Positions 37,820 through 48,729 of a stretch of 64,000 nucleotides of DNA are shown one piece after another (the stretch's first letter is position 1; every line of letters begins with the position of its first letter). Both the position numbers and the translations under genes were made by a program. This DNA is from Candidatus Kinetoplastibacterium crithidii (ex Angomonas deanei ATCC 30255) (GTDB lineage: Bacteria > Pseudomonadota > Gammaproteobacteria > Burkholderiales > Burkholderiaceae_B), in contig NC_019815.1 of assembly GCF_000319225.1 (NCBI RefSeq), positions 372,001 through 436,000 of the forward strand. Reading direction: 5' to 3'. The notes below the pieces were generated by a model. The model saw only the letters and a list, made by a program, of their open reading frames with translations. It was not told where the DNA came from and searched no databases.

Positions 37820-40267
37820 TTAATGGTTTAATAAACTATTATCTATATTATTCTGATTTTTTTTCGTAATACTACCTTTTTTATTTGTTCGTATTTTTTT
37901 ATTAGATAAATTAACAGGATGTTCTAAAGCAACATCAAATACTTTATCAATCCATTTTACTGGTACTATTTCAATATCTTGTTTGACAAAGTCTGGTATA
38001 TCAGTCAAATCCCTAACATTTGTTTCTGGGATAATAATAGTTTTAATACCACCACGATGTGCTGCCAATATTTTCTCTTTGAGTCCTCCTATTGGTAAAA
38101 CCTCTCCCCTCAAAGTAATCTCTCCTGTCATAGCAACATCAGATCTAACAGCAATTTTAGACAATGCTGAGACCATAGCTGTTGTAATTGCTATGCCAGC
38201 TGAAGGGCCATCCTTTGGTGTAGCTCCTTCTGGGACATGAATATGCATGTCTCTCTTATTAAACATGTCTTCTGAAAAATTAAAATACTCTGATTTTGAT
38301 CTTACAACAGTACGAGCTGCTTCTATCGATTCCTTCATAACATCGCCCAAAGAACCAGTTCTTAAAATATTACCCTTACCAGGGATATCTGCAACTTCCA
38401 CTGTTAACAAATCTCCACCAACTTCGGTCCAAGCCAAAGCAGTAACTTGCCCAATCCTGTTATCTTTTTCTGCAGAACCAAAATCATAACGACGAACACC
38501 AAGATAATCACCTATATTGTCACTATCAACAGTTGTTGATAACAAAACAGAAGATTTACCACCTTCACTATTTTTTAGAGAATTTTTAACAACTTTTCTG
38601 CAAATTTTACTAATTTCTCTTTCTAAAGAACGGACACCAGCTTCTCTTGTATAATACCGAATTATATCTAATATGGCATTTTCAGAAATTTCTAATTCAT
38701 TCTTTAATAAACCATTATTCTTGAATAACTTAGGAACTAAATGCTGCTTCGCTATATGTAGTTTTTCATGTTCAGTATATCCAGATAAATTAATAATTTC
38801 CATACGATCTAATAGAGCTGGCGGTATGTTCATAGTATTGCTTGTAGCAACAAACATAACATCAGAAAGATCAAAATCAATTTCAATATAATGATCTTGA
38901 AATGAATTATTTTGCTCTGGATCTAAAACTTCCAATAATGCTGATGCAGGATCACCTCTAAAATCCATACCTATTTTATCAATTTCATCAAGCAAGAATA
39001 AAGGATTACGAACACCAGATTTAGATATATTTTGCAAAATCTTACCAGGCATAGATCCTATATAAGTGCGACGATGACCACGAATTTCAGCCTCATCTCT
39101 AACTCCACCAAGAGCCATTCTAACAAACTTTCTATTTGTGGCCATAGCAATAGATTGACCTAATGATGTTTTACCTACTCCAGGAGGGCCAACCAAACAT
39201 AAAATTGGAGCTTTAAGCTTCTGAACTCTTTTTTGAACTGCCAAATACTCTAAAATACGTTCTTTTACTTTATCCAACCCATAATGATCAGCATCTAAAA
39301 CATTTTCAGCCATACCTATATCTAAGTTGATTTTAGTTTTTTTCTTCCACGGCAAACTCAAAACTGTATCAATATAATTTCTTATAACATTAGCTTCTGC
39401 AGACATAGGAGACATCATTTTTAATTTCAAAAATTCTGCCTCTAACTTCTTACGAGCTTCCTTTGTCATATAAGTAGATGATATTCTATTCTCTAATTCA
39501 TCTAAACCTAAATTATCATCACTCTCGCCTAACTCTTTTTGTATGGCTTTAAATTGCTCATTGAGATAGTAATCTCTTTGACTTTTTTCCATCTGTTTTT
39601 TTATGCGAGTTTTGATTTTTTTCTCTACTTGCAAAATTTCGATTTCGCTATCTATTTGAGATAGTAAAAACTCTATTCTTTCAACTACAGACCCCATTTC
39701 TAAAATATTTTGTTTGTATTCAAGCTTTATGGGCAAATGAGAGGATATAGTATCAACAAATCGATAAATATCATTTATATCTGACAACGATGTTAACACC
39801 TCTGTAGGAATTTTTTTATTTAGTTTTAAATACTGATCAAATTGTTCTATTAGAGTTCTTTTCAGAGCTTCTATTTCTATATCAGAAGCATCATGTTGTT
39901 CATTTTTTATATCAGTTATATGACACATGAAATGTGACTCTAAATCTTCTACAGAATTAATATCAACTCTGCCAACACCTTCCACTAATACTTTTACAGT
40001 GCCGTCAGGTAATTTTAACATTTGCAAAATATTAGCCACACAACCAACATGATATAAATCACTAGCATCAGGCTCATCTTTACCAGCTGATTTCTGAGTA
40101 ACAAGAACAACATTCTTATCACCTTCCATAGCTATCTCAAGCGCTCGAATAGAACGAGATCTACCAACAAATAAAGGAACAGTCATATAAGGAAATATAA
40201 CAACATCCCTCAATGGAAGTAACGGCAAAGACACTGATTCAGAAAGAACAGTCTGGCTTGCAGACAT
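37820..40267 (-). CDS. lon: ATP-dependent protease Lon
   Basis: Cytosolic AAA+ serine protease for damaged and regulatory proteins. The N-terminal substrate domain (LPLLPLRDVVIFPYMTVPLFVGR), Walker A GPPGVGKTS near the middle, and the C-terminal Ser-Lys protease dyad (PKDGPSAGIAI and GGLKEKILAAHRGG) are intact. The ATG at 40267 has a GAGGA ribosome site and is preferred to the TTG two codons upstream. Length 815. It follows clpX by 169 bases, as in the conserved tig-clpP-clpX-lon cluster. Confidence 0.97.
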   Translation of the reverse strand: MSASQTVLSESVSLPLLPLRDVVIFPYMTVPLFVGRSRSIRALEIAMEGDKNVVLVTQKSAGKDEPDASDLYHVGCVANILQMLKLPDGTVKVLVEGVGRVDINSVEDLESHFMCHITDIKNEQHDASDIEIEALKRTLIEQFDQYLKLNKKIPTEVLTSLSDINDIYRFVDTISSHLPIKLEYKQNILEMGSVVERIEFLLSQIDSEIEILQVEKKIKTRIKKQMEKSQRDYYLNEQFKAIQKELGESDDNLGLDELENRISSTYMTKEARKKLEAEFLKLKMMSPMSAEANVIRNYIDTVLSLPWKKKTKINLDIGMAENVLDADHYGLDKVKERILEYLAVQKRVQKLKAPILCLVGPPGVGKTSLGQSIAMATNRKFVRMALGGVRDEAEIRGHRRTYIGSMPGKILQNISKSGVRNPLFLLDEIDKIGMDFRGDPASALLEVLDPEQNNSFQDHYIEIDFDLSDVMFVATSNTMNIPPALLDRMEIINLSGYTEHEKLHIAKQHLVPKLFKNNGLLKNELEISENAILDIIRYYTREAGVRSLEREISKICRKVVKNSLKNSEGGKSSVLLSTTVDSDNIGDYLGVRRYDFGSAEKDNRIGQVTALAWTEVGGDLLTVEVADIPGKGNILRTGSLGDVMKESIEAARTVVRSKSEYFNFSEDMFNKRDMHIHVPEGATPKDGPSAGIAITTAMVSALSKIAVRSDVAMTGEITLRGEVLPIGGLKEKILAAHRGGIKTIIIPETNVRDLTDIPDFVKQDIEIVPVKWIDKVFDVALEHPVNLSNKKIRTNKKGSITKKNQNNIDNSLLNH

Positions 40268-40436
40268 AAGCAAATCCTCAATTTAATAGGCACAAAAGTT
40301 AAAATAGGTACATCCAAATTTATATAACCATATATTTGGTATCAATAATCAACAATTCAATATCATTGATAAAAAGAATTTTATCTATTCTCAGTTTAAT
40401 ATTACAACATTAAATCTCTAATCACTATTATCAAGA

Positions 40437-41687
40437 CTAATTTCTCAAATAAGAAATTTTTATTTCATCCGAGTTATCAACAACATCTACTACTACTTTA
40501 GCAATATTCTCATCATCTGGAATGCTGTACATTGTATCAAATAAAAGATTCTCTACTATAGACCTCAAACCACGAGCCCCTGTTTTATATTTCAATGCTT
40601 TTTTAGCAATAACTTTTAAAGATGCTTCTGTAAAATTAAGAAGTACATTATCAATAGAAAAAATCATTTGAAATTGTTTTATGATAGCGTTCTTTGGTTC
40701 AGTAAGTACTTTTAGTAAAGCACATTCATTTAACTCTTCCAATGAGGATATTATTGGTATACGACCAACCAATTCTGGAATGAGACCATATTTAATCAGA
40801 TCATCTGCTTCTACCTCAGAAAATATATTAGCAACGCTATTACCTTCTATATCAACAATATCTGCGTTAAATCCAATACTATTTTTACTAGTTCTATTCA
40901 TAATAATTTTCTTGATGCCATCAAACGCACCTCCAACTATAAATAATATATTGCTAGTATCTATCTGGATTGATTTTTGGCTAGGGTTTTTCCTTCCTCC
41001 ATCAGCTGGAATATTTGCAATTGTACCTTCAATAATTTTTAACAATGCCTGTTGAACTCCTTCTCCAGAAACGTCCCTAGTTATGGAAGGGTTTTCTGAC
41101 TTACGTGCAATTTTATCTATTTCATCAATAAAAATAATTCCTTTTTGGGCCTTATCTATATCAAAATCACAACTTTGCAATAATTTGTGTAGCATGTTTT
41201 CAACATCATCACCAACATAACCAGCTTCTGTTAATGTAGTGGCATCAGCTATAACAAAAGGAACATCCATGATTTTTGACAAGGTTTGACACAAAAGAGT
41301 TTTTCCTGAACCAGTTGGCCCTATAAGAAGTATATTACTCTTATTTAACTCTATATCGCTTTCATTTAGTTCACAACAAGACAAACGTTTATAATGATTA
41401 TAGGCAGCAACAGATAATATTTTTTTAGAAGAATCTTGTCCTATAACATACTGGTCTAAATGTTTTTTTATTTCACTAGGCTTTAGTATTTTTTTAGAAA
41501 TATCTATTGATTTATTTTCAGAATAATTATCCTCTTTAAGGATTCTATTGCATTCTTCAATGCACTCATCGCAGATAAAAAGAGATGAAGGACCGGCTAC
41601 TAATCTAATAGCCTCTTTTTTACTTTTACCACAAAACGAGCAGTTTTCACCACCTGTGTGAATATTAGAATTATTATTATCGGACAT
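40437..41687 (-). CDS. clpX: ClpXP unfoldase subunit ClpX
   Basis: AAA+ unfoldase that feeds ClpP. The N-terminal zinc domain has Cys 16, 19, 39 and 42; Walker A GPTGSGKT is at residues 123-130. The pore and RKH-type loops ([16 protein letters not shown]) and the ClpP-binding IGF loop (KNSIGFNAD) are all kept. The ATG at 41687 is preferred to the GTG three codons upstream. It follows clpP after 44 bases. Confidence 0.97.
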   Translation of the reverse strand: MSDNNNSNIHTGGENCSFCGKSKKEAIRLVAGPSSLFICDECIEECNRILKEDNYSENKSIDISKKILKPSEIKKHLDQYVIGQDSSKKILSVAAYNHYKRLSCCELNESDIELNKSNILLIGPTGSGKTLLCQTLSKIMDVPFVIADATTLTEAGYVGDDVENMLHKLLQSCDFDIDKAQKGIIFIDEIDKIARKSENPSITRDVSGEGVQQALLKIIEGTIANIPADGGRKNPSQKSIQIDTSNILFIVGGAFDGIKKIIMNRTSKNSIGFNADIVDIEGNSVANIFSEVEADDLIKYGLIPELVGRIPIISSLEELNECALLKVLTEPKNAIIKQFQMIFSIDNVLLNFTEASLKVIAKKALKYKTGARGLRSIVENLLFDTMYSIPDDENIAKVVVDVVDNSDEIKISYLRN

Positions 41688-41731
41688 AAAGATCACTTAA
41701 ATATTTTTAAAAAACTTTCAATTGTAAAAAC

Positions 41732-42370
41732 TTAACGATTTGTTAAAACCTTATCTATTAAGCCATAAGACAAAGCCTCATTAGCAGACATAAAATAATC
41801 ACGATCTGTGTCTCCAATAATGGTTTCTATGCTTTGACCTGTGTTATATGCCATAATGGAATTCAACATATCTCTCAATCTTAAAATCTCTTTAGCATGA
41901 ATTTGAATATCAGATGACTGCCCTTTCACTCCTCCTGATGGCTGATGTATCATGATAGAAGAACTAGGCAAACTAAAACGTTTCCCCTTTTCTCCAGCAG
42001 ATAATAAAAAAGCACCCATGCTAGCAGCAATCCCAGTACACATTGTAGAAACATCAGGTTTAATAAATTTCATGGTATCAAAAATAGCCAAACCAGCATA
42101 GACAGAACCACCAGGAGAATTTATGTATAGATGTATATCTTTTTTAGGATTTTCTGACTCTAAGAACAACATTTGAGCAACCACTAAATTAGCCATATTA
42201 TCGTCAATAGGACCAACTAAGAATATAATTCTTTCTTTTAATAATCTAGAATAAATATCGTAAGCACGCTCACCTTTTCCAGAGTTTTCTACAACCATAG
42301 GAACGTAATTAAATGAAAAATCATCTGTTTGATTATTATTCATATTTACAATTGTTCTTTTATTAGTCAT
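41732..42370 (-). CDS. clpP: ATP-dependent Clp protease proteolytic subunit
   Basis: Serine protease forming the double-ring chamber. Catalytic Ser117 (GIAASMGAF) and His142 (MIHQPSGG) are visible, with the Asp further on. The N-terminal part before FSFNYVPMV is a short propeptide-like extension. Its ATG overlaps the trigger factor stop (ATGA), so the two genes are translationally coupled. Length 212. Confidence 0.96.
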   Translation of the reverse strand: MTNKRTIVNMNNNQTDDFSFNYVPMVVENSGKGERAYDIYSRLLKERIIFLVGPIDDNMANLVVAQMLFLESENPKKDIHLYINSPGGSVYAGLAIFDTMKFIKPDVSTMCTGIAASMGAFLLSAGEKGKRFSLPSSSIMIHQPSGGVKGQSSDIQIHAKEILRLRDMLNSIMAYNTGQSIETIIGDTDRDYFMSANEALSYGLIDKVLTNR

Positions 42371-43677
42371 TCTAATCCCATTAAATTTTCGAATGTTAGT
42401 TCTTCCTCTGAAATATTAGCTCTACTTAAAATATGATCAACGATATTATTTTCGAGAATCAAGGCTGCTACTTCTGACTTCTTATTAGAATCTGCCATAT
42501 AATGGCTCACAAATTTTTCTGGATCTTCATAATTTTTAGCAAAATTATTTAAATAAGACAAAATCTGTTCATCATCGACTTTGATATCATTATTCTTAGC
42601 TATCTCAGACATGATTAGCCCTAACTTAACCATCTTTTTAGATTCCTCTTCAAGCAAGATGTCTTTAGATAAACTCTCAAGATCTTTTATATTGCCATCT
42701 TTAAGTCTACTTTTTAAAGAGTTAAGCCTTAATTGCATTTCGTTTCTTATTAAAACTTCTGGAATTTCAAATTCTATATTTTTAAGCAAAACACCCATTA
42801 CACTATCTTTGTTTAGATTCTTTAATCTAATACCGATCTCTCTTTCTATACTAGATTTTACATTCTCTTCTAACTTTTCTAAATTAAAGTTATCTTCATT
42901 ACTAAACAATTTGGCAAAATTGTCATCTAAATCTGGCAAGGTTCCTACAAAAACTTCCTTGACTGTAATAGAAAATTTAGCTTCTTTACCTGCAACTTTA
43001 GAATCATGATATGTATCAGGAAATTTTAAATCTAGTTCTTTACTATCACCTTCTCTCATCCCAATTAAAGAATTTTCAAAATCAGGCAATAATTGATTAT
43101 TACCGACAATAACAGAAAGAGATTCAGAACTACCACCTTCAAAAGAAACACCATCTATAGTGGCATTATAGCTAAGAATAATTTTGTCTCCAATTTCAGC
43201 ACAATGATCATCTTTCTTTTCAAAAACAGATCTTTGTTTTTGCAAAATAGCCAGTGTTTTTTTAACATCTTCTTCCGTAAGATTATGCCTATAACGTTTA
43301 ATATCTAAACTTTCAAATGATGGAATAGAAATTTCAGGATATATTTCAAATTCAGCTGCAAAGCATAATTCATCAGAATTATTAATAGAATCGACAGGTA
43401 TAATATTTGGATAACCAACTACGAATAAATTATTTTCTTTTACCAATTGATCAAATGAGTTGCTAAGAAGTTTAGTAACAACATCTTGACGAACATTATG
43501 ACCATAAGTGCGCTTAACAACACTAATAGGAGCCTTACCTGGCCTAAAACCAGAAATTTTAGTATTCCTTGATAAACTTAGCAGTTCCTTTTCTAATTCG
43601 TCTTCAATACAAGAATTAGAAATTTTCAAAACAGCACGACGCTTCAAACTAGAAAGAGATTCAATAATAGGTTGCAT
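42367..43677 (-). CDS. tig: Trigger factor
   Basis: Ribosome-bound chaperone for nascent chains. The N-terminal ribosome-binding signature is seen in [10 protein letters not shown] (about residues 40-49), the FKBP-type isomerase domain lies around 150-245 ([14 protein letters not shown]), and a helical C-terminal chaperone arm follows. Length 436 is normal. It heads the tig-clpP-clpX-lon run. Confidence 0.95.
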   Translation of the reverse strand: MQPIIESLSSLKRRAVLKISNSCIEDELEKELLSLSRNTKISGFRPGKAPISVVKRTYGHNVRQDVVTKLLSNSFDQLVKENNLFVVGYPNIIPVDSINNSDELCFAAEFEIYPEISIPSFESLDIKRYRHNLTEEDVKKTLAILQKQRSVFEKKDDHCAEIGDKIILSYNATIDGVSFEGGSSESLSVIVGNNQLLPDFENSLIGMREGDSKELDLKFPDTYHDSKVAGKEAKFSITVKEVFVGTLPDLDDNFAKLFSNEDNFNLEKLEENVKSSIEREIGIRLKNLNKDSVMGVLLKNIEFEIPEVLIRNEMQLRLNSLKSRLKDGNIKDLESLSKDILLEEESKKMVKLGLIMSEIAKNNDIKVDDEQILSYLNNFAKNYEDPEKFVSHYMADSNKKSEVAALILENNIVDHILSRANISEEELTFENLMGLE

Positions 43678-43880
43678 TTAAAAATTATCCAAATAAATAG
43701 TTAAACAAATTAATATTTTGAAAATACTATAGAGATTATAGAACAATTTGATTATTTAGAATAATCTTGACATTAAATGACAACTAAAACTCTGAAAATA
43801 TAATTTTCTTTGTAAATACAAAAAAATAAATAATCATCAATATATGTATTTTTACAAAATATAGATCACCACAAAAAATA

Positions 43881-43911
43881 AAAAACCACTCATTTAAAGA
43901 GTGGTTTTTTT
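43881..43911. terminator. Rho-independent terminator downstream of cspA
   Basis: A perfect 11-base-pair stem (AAAAACCACTC with GAGTGGTTTTT) with a seven-base loop is flanked by A and T runs, so it works in both directions. It ends the minus-strand cspA transcript 14 bases after the stop. Confidence 0.85.
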
Positions 43912-43924
43912 ACAAAAATAAAAA

Positions 43925-44134
43925 TTATTGTATTATCTGAATCTTAGTAGCCTGCAAACCTTTTGGGCCTGTAGTAACAACAAAACTGACTCTCTGATTT
44001 TCCTCAAGTGATTTAAATCCTGAACCTTGAATTTCTGAAAAATGTACGAATAGATCTTTGCCACCAGACTCTGGAGAGATAAAACCATATCCTTTTTCAG
44101 TATTAAACCACTTAACAACACCAGTTTCCAACAT
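43925..44134 (-). CDS. cspA: Cold-shock-domain protein
   Basis: A 69-residue single cold-shock domain that binds RNA or single-stranded DNA. The RNP motifs KGYGFI and DLFVHF (about residues 15-31) and the start [14 protein letters not shown] sequence (here [11 protein letters not shown]) are conserved. The ATG at 44134 has an AAGGA site upstream and matches the family, unlike the longer in-frame start. A long, structured upstream region and a strong terminator suggest it is transcribed alone. The symbol stands for the family, since several csp paralogues exist. Confidence 0.93.
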   Translation of the reverse strand: MLETGVVKWFNTEKGYGFISPESGGKDLFVHFSEIQGSGFKSLEENQRVSFVVTTGPKGLQATKIQIIQ

Positions 44135-44511
44135 ATTGTATTTCCTTAAAGATATAGGCATATAGCCGAAAACACAACCACTTAAGGAGAGAGCAATAGA
44201 ACAATAACTATATCCAAAAAAGACACAAAGTACTGAACGAAAAATCTCAACACCTGAGATCGTGTGTTAGTAATGCTACAAAGCAACATACTAACGTAAT
44301 AACAAACTAAAAGCCCAAAATAAAAATTAAAGCGATCCTAATTAAAGTAATTATTGAAAAATTCACAATTTAACAACATCAAATATCTAACATAAAATAT
44401 TTCAATTAACAAACCATGACTCAATTTACTAAAATAGAATCAATATAAACTATACGGCAAAACAAATTATGTTTACAATAAAAGTATAAAATAACTTGAA
44501 AGATCGTATAT
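44135..44511 (-). promoter_or_regulatory. Long noncoding leader region of cspA
   Basis: The 377 bases between the tRNA-Leu and cspA contain no gene. A stem-loop at 44266-44295 (GTTAGTA with TACTAAC, plus an inner TGC/GCA pair) and a smaller one at about 44246-44260 (CTCA/TGAG) fall in what would be the cspA 5' leader. cspA mRNAs of E. coli have long leaders acting as RNA thermometers; whether this one does is inference. Confidence 0.35.
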
Positions 44512-44596
44512 TGGTGCGAAGAAGGGGACTCGAACCCATACGCCTTTCGGCGCCAGGACCTAAACCTGGTGCGTCTACCAATTTCGCCACCTTCGC
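44512..44596 (-). tRNA. tRNA-Leu (anticodon TAG)
   Basis: An 85-base class II tRNA with encoded CCA (44512-44514), long variable arm (CGCC..GGCG) and anticodon TAG at 44562-44560 in loop TTTAGGT, stem CCAGG/CCTGG. The acceptor stem GCGAAGG/TCTTCGC closes with one G-U pair. The T stem (ATGGG/CCCCT) has one T-C mismatch at 50-64. It diverges from dapC. Confidence 0.93.
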
Positions 44597-44635
44597 AACA
44601 TTTTATCATTATATCATTTTACTTATAAAAAAACC

Positions 44636-45835
44636 ATGAATCCTAGGCTAAATAAATTAAATCCCTACCCTTTCGAAAAACTTCGAAGTCTTTTGTCAGG
44701 AGTTAGTTACAAAAAAGAACAACTAGAACCAATAAATTTATCAATAGGTGAACCAAAACATCCGTCGCCAAAATCTATTGCTGACGCGATAAAAGACAAT
44801 ATTTCAAGCATATCCCATTACCCAGCAACAAAAGGAGAAGAATTACTAAGAGAAACAATAGCAAACTGGATAGAAAATCGTTATATTGCAACAAAAATAG
44901 ATCCAAATACACAAATATTACCAGTTCTCGGATCAAGAGAAGCTTTATTTTCGTTTACGCAAATTGTTATAGATAATTCTTTTAGAAATCCTGTTGTAAT
45001 ATGCCCTAATCCATTTTATCAAATTTATGAAGGAGCATCGATATTAGCTGGAGCTGAGCCTTATTATGTTAACCTAGATCCAGAAAATAATTTTTCTTGT
45101 AAGTGGGATGATGTTCCAACAGAAATATGGGATAGAACTCAACTAGTATTTGTATGTTCTCCTGGAAACCCTGCTGGGAATGTTATAAATTTGGAAGAAT
45201 GGAAAAAAATATTTGAATTATCTCAAAAATATAATTTTGTTATTGCTTCTGATGAATGTTATTCAGAAATTTACCATGATGAGTCTAACCCTCCATTAGG
45301 AGGACTACAAGCTGCAAATATTTTAGGAATAAAAGACTATAACAACCTAGTGGTCTTTTCTAGTTTATCTAAAAGATCCAGTGTTCCAGGATTAAGATCT
45401 GGATTTGTTGCTGGCGATTCAAAAATAATGAACAAATTCTTACTTTATAGAACTTATAATGGTAGTGCAATGAGCCCATTAATATCAGCCGCAAGCATAG
45501 CAGCATGGAGTGACGAAAAACATGTTCATGCAAACCGCCAGCTATATAATGATAAAATAGAGATTTTCTACTCAAAAATAAATAAATATTTGGAAGTAAC
45601 TAAACCACAAGCATCCTTTTATATATGGGCAAAAACTCCTGTTTCAGATACAGAATTCACAAAAAAACTATACCAAGAGGAATCAATTACAGTTCTTCCA
45701 GGCAGTTTCCTAGCTCGTGAATATCTAGGAGTAAATCCTGGAAATAAAAGAATAAGAATCGCTCTAGTATCCTCATTAGAGGAATGTATAGAAGCCGCTA
45801 ATAGAATTGCTAGATTTGTACAAACATACTATTAA
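44636..45835 (+). CDS. dapC: Succinyldiaminopimelate transaminase
   Basis: PLP aminotransferase converting N-succinyl-2-amino-6-oxopimelate to N-succinyl-LL-diaminopimelate. The fold type I features include [20 protein letters not shown] (about 175-183) and the Lys motif [16 protein letters not shown] (near 240-255). The assignment to DapC comes from its place immediately ahead of dapD and dapE, the arrangement in Bordetella-like genomes. Length 399. Serves both lysine and peptidoglycan. Confidence 0.92.
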   Translation: MNPRLNKLNPYPFEKLRSLLSGVSYKKEQLEPINLSIGEPKHPSPKSIADAIKDNISSISHYPATKGEELLRETIANWIENRYIATKIDPNTQILPVLGSREALFSFTQIVIDNSFRNPVVICPNPFYQIYEGASILAGAEPYYVNLDPENNFSCKWDDVPTEIWDRTQLVFVCSPGNPAGNVINLEEWKKIFELSQKYNFVIASDECYSEIYHDESNPPLGGLQAANILGIKDYNNLVVFSSLSKRSSVPGLRSGFVAGDSKIMNKFLLYRTYNGSAMSPLISAASIAAWSDEKHVHANRQLYNDKIEIFYSKINKYLEVTKPQASFYIWAKTPVSDTEFTKKLYQEESITVLPGSFLAREYLGVNPGNKRIRIALVSSLEECIEAANRIARFVQTYY

Positions 45836-45858
45836 TAACTAACTATAAATTAAAAATT

Positions 45859-46680
45859 ATGAATTCAGATATACAAAATAAAATTGAAAAAGCTTGGGAA
45901 GATAGAAATAATATTTCTCCATCAAATATAGATAAAGATACAGATAACGCTATTCAAACAACAATAGAATTATTAGATACTGGAAAACTAAGGGTTTCTG
46001 AAAAAATTGATGGGGAATGGATTACTCATCAATGGATTAAAAAAGCTGTTCTGTTATCTTTTAGAACAAAAAATAATCAAGTGATTGGAGAAGACCCTTT
46101 AGTTTTTTACGATAAAGTACCTTTAAAATTCAGTAAATTTGATAATAATGCATTTAAAAATGGTGGCTATAGAGTTGTCCCTAATGCAGTAGCAAGAAAA
46201 GGTTCATTTATAGGAAAAGATGTAGTTCTTATGCCATCTTACGTAAATATTGGAGCATATGTTGGAGAAGGCACTATGGTAGACACATGGGCTACTGTTG
46301 GCTCTTGTGCCCAAATTGGTAAAAATGTACATTTGTCAGGTGGAGTAGGTATTGGTGGAGTACTAGAACCATTACAAGCAAATCCAACAATTATAGAAGA
46401 CAACTGCTTCATTGGAGCAAGATCAGAAGTAGTTGAAGGCGTTATAGTAGAAGAAAATTCTGTTTTAGCAATGGGAGTATTCTTATCACAAAGCACAAAA
46501 ATTCTAGACAGAACAACTAAAAAAGTCACTTACGGCAGAATACCTTCTGGATCAGTTGTTGTACCTGGTTCAATCCCATCTGATGATGGAACTTACAGTT
46601 TAGCATGTGCCGTGATTGTAAAAAGAGTAGATGCAAAAACTAGATCAAAAACAAGTATTAATGATTTATTGAGAGCATAA
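45859..46680 (+). CDS. dapD: 2,3,4,5-tetrahydropyridine-2,6-dicarboxylate N-succinyltransferase
   Basis: Succinylates tetrahydrodipicolinate, the first step of the succinylase branch of DAP synthesis. The left-handed beta-helix domain is clear from hexapeptide repeats around residues 100-220 ([21 protein letters not shown] and the following turns). Length 273. It lies 23 bases after dapC and its stop overlaps the dapE ATG by one base, so the succinylase branch is one unit. Confidence 0.96.
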   Translation: MNSDIQNKIEKAWEDRNNISPSNIDKDTDNAIQTTIELLDTGKLRVSEKIDGEWITHQWIKKAVLLSFRTKNNQVIGEDPLVFYDKVPLKFSKFDNNAFKNGGYRVVPNAVARKGSFIGKDVVLMPSYVNIGAYVGEGTMVDTWATVGSCAQIGKNVHLSGGVGIGGVLEPLQANPTIIEDNCFIGARSEVVEGVIVEENSVLAMGVFLSQSTKILDRTTKKVTYGRIPSGSVVVPGSIPSDDGTYSLACAVIVKRVDAKTRSKTSINDLLRA

Positions 46681-47819
46681 TGTCAGAAAAGAGCCTAACC
46701 TTACAAATCGCAAAAAAACTTATTGGATGCAAATCAGTAACTCCAGAAGATGCTGGATGTCAAAATTTATTAATAGAAGAGTTAAAAAAATTTGATTTTC
46801 AAATTCAAACTATTGTTAAAAACGGAGTGACTAATCTCTTTGCAATCAGAGAAAGAAAAGGCCCATTGTTAGCTTTTGCTGGGCATTCAGATGTGGTCCC
46901 AGCTGGAAACCTGGATCAATGGACAACAGATCCTTTCATCCCAATAGAAAGTAATGGTTTTTTGTATGGTAGAGGCTCTTCTGACATGAAAGGTTCTATA
47001 GCTGCATTCTTAGTTGCAACTATGGAATTTCTAGAAGAAAATCCTAATCATGATGGTTCTATAGCTTTTATAATAACCTCAGATGAAGAAGGACCTGCAA
47101 ATTACGGAACTAAAATTGTATGTGACTATCTTAAAAACAAAAACATAGAAATAGATTATTGCATCGTAGGAGAACCAACCTCGGAAAAAGAACTAGGTGA
47201 TATGTTTAAAAATGGACGTCGCGGATCTTTATCAGGGAATCTAACAATAAACGGAATACAAGGCCATGTTGCTTATCCTCATCTTGCTAATAATCCTATA
47301 CATCTAGCGCCAGAGGCACTCTTAGAAATTATTAATATTAAATGGGACAATGGGAATGAATACTTCCCTCCTACAACCTTTCAAATTTCCAATATTCATT
47401 CTGGAAATGGAGCTACGAATGTAATTCCAGGAGAATTAGAGATAAAGTTTAATCTACGTTTTTCTACTGAAAATACCCCTGAATCTTTAAAATCAAAAAT
47501 TCATTCAATATTAGAAAAACATAACTTGAATTACAATATAGAATGGATTTTAAACGGAGACCCTTTTTTAACGAAAACAGGAACTTTGACAGATACATTA
47601 TCTAAATCCATTAAAGAAGAACTTGGAATAGAAAGCAAAATGTCTACTTCTGGAGGCACATCAGATGGTCGTTTTCTTACCAAAGTAAGCAAACAAATAG
47701 TAGAGTTTGGCCCTTGCAATGAAACAATACACAAAGTAAATGAATGTGTAAAAATAACAGATTTAGCAAAATTAAAAAATATCTACAAAAAAGTTATAGA
47801 AAAACTATTAACTAAATAA
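46680..47819 (+). CDS. dapE: Succinyl-diaminopimelate desuccinylase
   Basis: Zinc peptidase-like enzyme that removes succinate to give LL-DAP. Metal-binding motifs are intact: AGHSDVVPAG (His and Asp, about residues 67-76), SSDMKGS (Asp near 100), DEEGP (Glu pair near 134). The dimerisation domain is inserted in the middle. Length 379. Together with dapC and dapD, it gives the full succinyl branch from tetrahydrodipicolinate to LL-DAP. Confidence 0.96.
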   Translation: MSEKSLTLQIAKKLIGCKSVTPEDAGCQNLLIEELKKFDFQIQTIVKNGVTNLFAIRERKGPLLAFAGHSDVVPAGNLDQWTTDPFIPIESNGFLYGRGSSDMKGSIAAFLVATMEFLEENPNHDGSIAFIITSDEEGPANYGTKIVCDYLKNKNIEIDYCIVGEPTSEKELGDMFKNGRRGSLSGNLTINGIQGHVAYPHLANNPIHLAPEALLEIINIKWDNGNEYFPPTTFQISNIHSGNGATNVIPGELEIKFNLRFSTENTPESLKSKIHSILEKHNLNYNIEWILNGDPFLTKTGTLTDTLSKSIKEELGIESKMSTSGGTSDGRFLTKVSKQIVEFGPCNETIHKVNECVKITDLAKLKNIYKKVIEKLLTK

Positions 47820-47824
47820 ATATT

Positions 47825-48724
47825 ATGTCTATTAATAATACTAACCCTATATCTAAATCAAAACCAATAAAAGAATTAATTAGGTATGCCACTTACTGCT
47901 TAGATAAAGAAAATTTATTTTTTGGCCATGGTAATGATAACTCTTTAGATGAAGCTATATGCATAATATCTAATATATTGGGAATAAACCCAGATGTGAT
48001 AGATAAATACTTGGATTCAACATTATCCAGTGAAGATTTCCATAAATTTCTAAATATTTTAGAAAGAAGGACTAAATTGTACATCCCAACAGCTTATCTA
48101 ACTAATGAAGCTTGGTTACAAGGATATAATTTCTATATTGATGAAAGAGCAATTATACCAAGATCTTTTATATCAGAAATACTTATTAATGGAATATACC
48201 CTTGGATTAAAAAAACTGAAAACATAAAAGATATATTAGACTTGTGTACAGGATCTGCTTGCCTAGCAATAATATCATCATTCATATTCCCAAATGCTCA
48301 AATATTAGCATCTGATATTTCAGATGATGCTCTACAAATTGCAAAAAAAAATATAGACTCATACGCTTTGCAAGATAGAATTGCTATAAAAAAAAGTAAC
48401 CTTTTTGAAAAAATTAACAATAAAAAATATGATTTAATTATATGCAATCCTCCATATGTAAATAAAATATCTATGGAAAATTTACCAAAAGAGTATAAAC
48501 ATGAACCAGAGATAGCTTTATATGGAGGTAGTGATGGCATGGATATTATCAATACAATTATCAATACATATAATGAATATTTAAATGATAATGGAATACT
48601 TTTACTTGAAATAGGTAATGAATACAAAAATTTTAAACAAAGATTTCCTGATTTGTATCCAATTTGGCTAACAACAGCAACAACAGAAAATAGCGTTCTA
48701 CTTTTACAAAAAAATATAGCATAA
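47825..48724 (+). CDS. prmB: 50S ribosomal protein L3 glutamine methyltransferase
   Basis: SAM-dependent glutamine N5-methyltransferase of the HemK family, modifying L3. The SAM-binding LDLCTGSACLAI (about residues 139-150) and catalytic NPPYV motif (near 202) are clear. An N-terminal helical domain precedes. The length of 299 residues fits PrmB, and its place after dapE matches relatives, which favours PrmB over PrmC. It converges on uvrD with five bases between the stops. Confidence 0.9.
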   Translation: MSINNTNPISKSKPIKELIRYATYCLDKENLFFGHGNDNSLDEAICIISNILGINPDVIDKYLDSTLSSEDFHKFLNILERRTKLYIPTAYLTNEAWLQGYNFYIDERAIIPRSFISEILINGIYPWIKKTENIKDILDLCTGSACLAIISSFIFPNAQILASDISDDALQIAKKNIDSYALQDRIAIKKSNLFEKINNKKYDLIICNPPYVNKISMENLPKEYKHEPEIALYGGSDGMDIINTIINTYNEYLNDNGILLLEIGNEYKNFKQRFPDLYPIWLTTATTENSVLLLQKNIA

Positions 48725-48729
48725 AAACT

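Noticed and set aside
40268..40436. Heat-shock (sigma-32) promoter for lon
   Set aside because: No acceptable CTTGAA/CCCCAT-type match; only an AT-rich spacer with a small CCAAAT/ATTTGG repeat at about 40314-40340.
40681..41055. Plus-strand open frame of 124 codons
   Set aside because: Antisense to the conserved core of clpX; no independent support.
42581..43009. Plus-strand open frame of 142 codons rich in Ser, Leu and Ile
   Set aside because: Antisense shadow of the trigger factor gene, whose own product is well conserved.
44421..44609. Minus-strand open frame of 62 codons
   Set aside because: Mostly the tRNA-Leu(TAG) gene read as codons.
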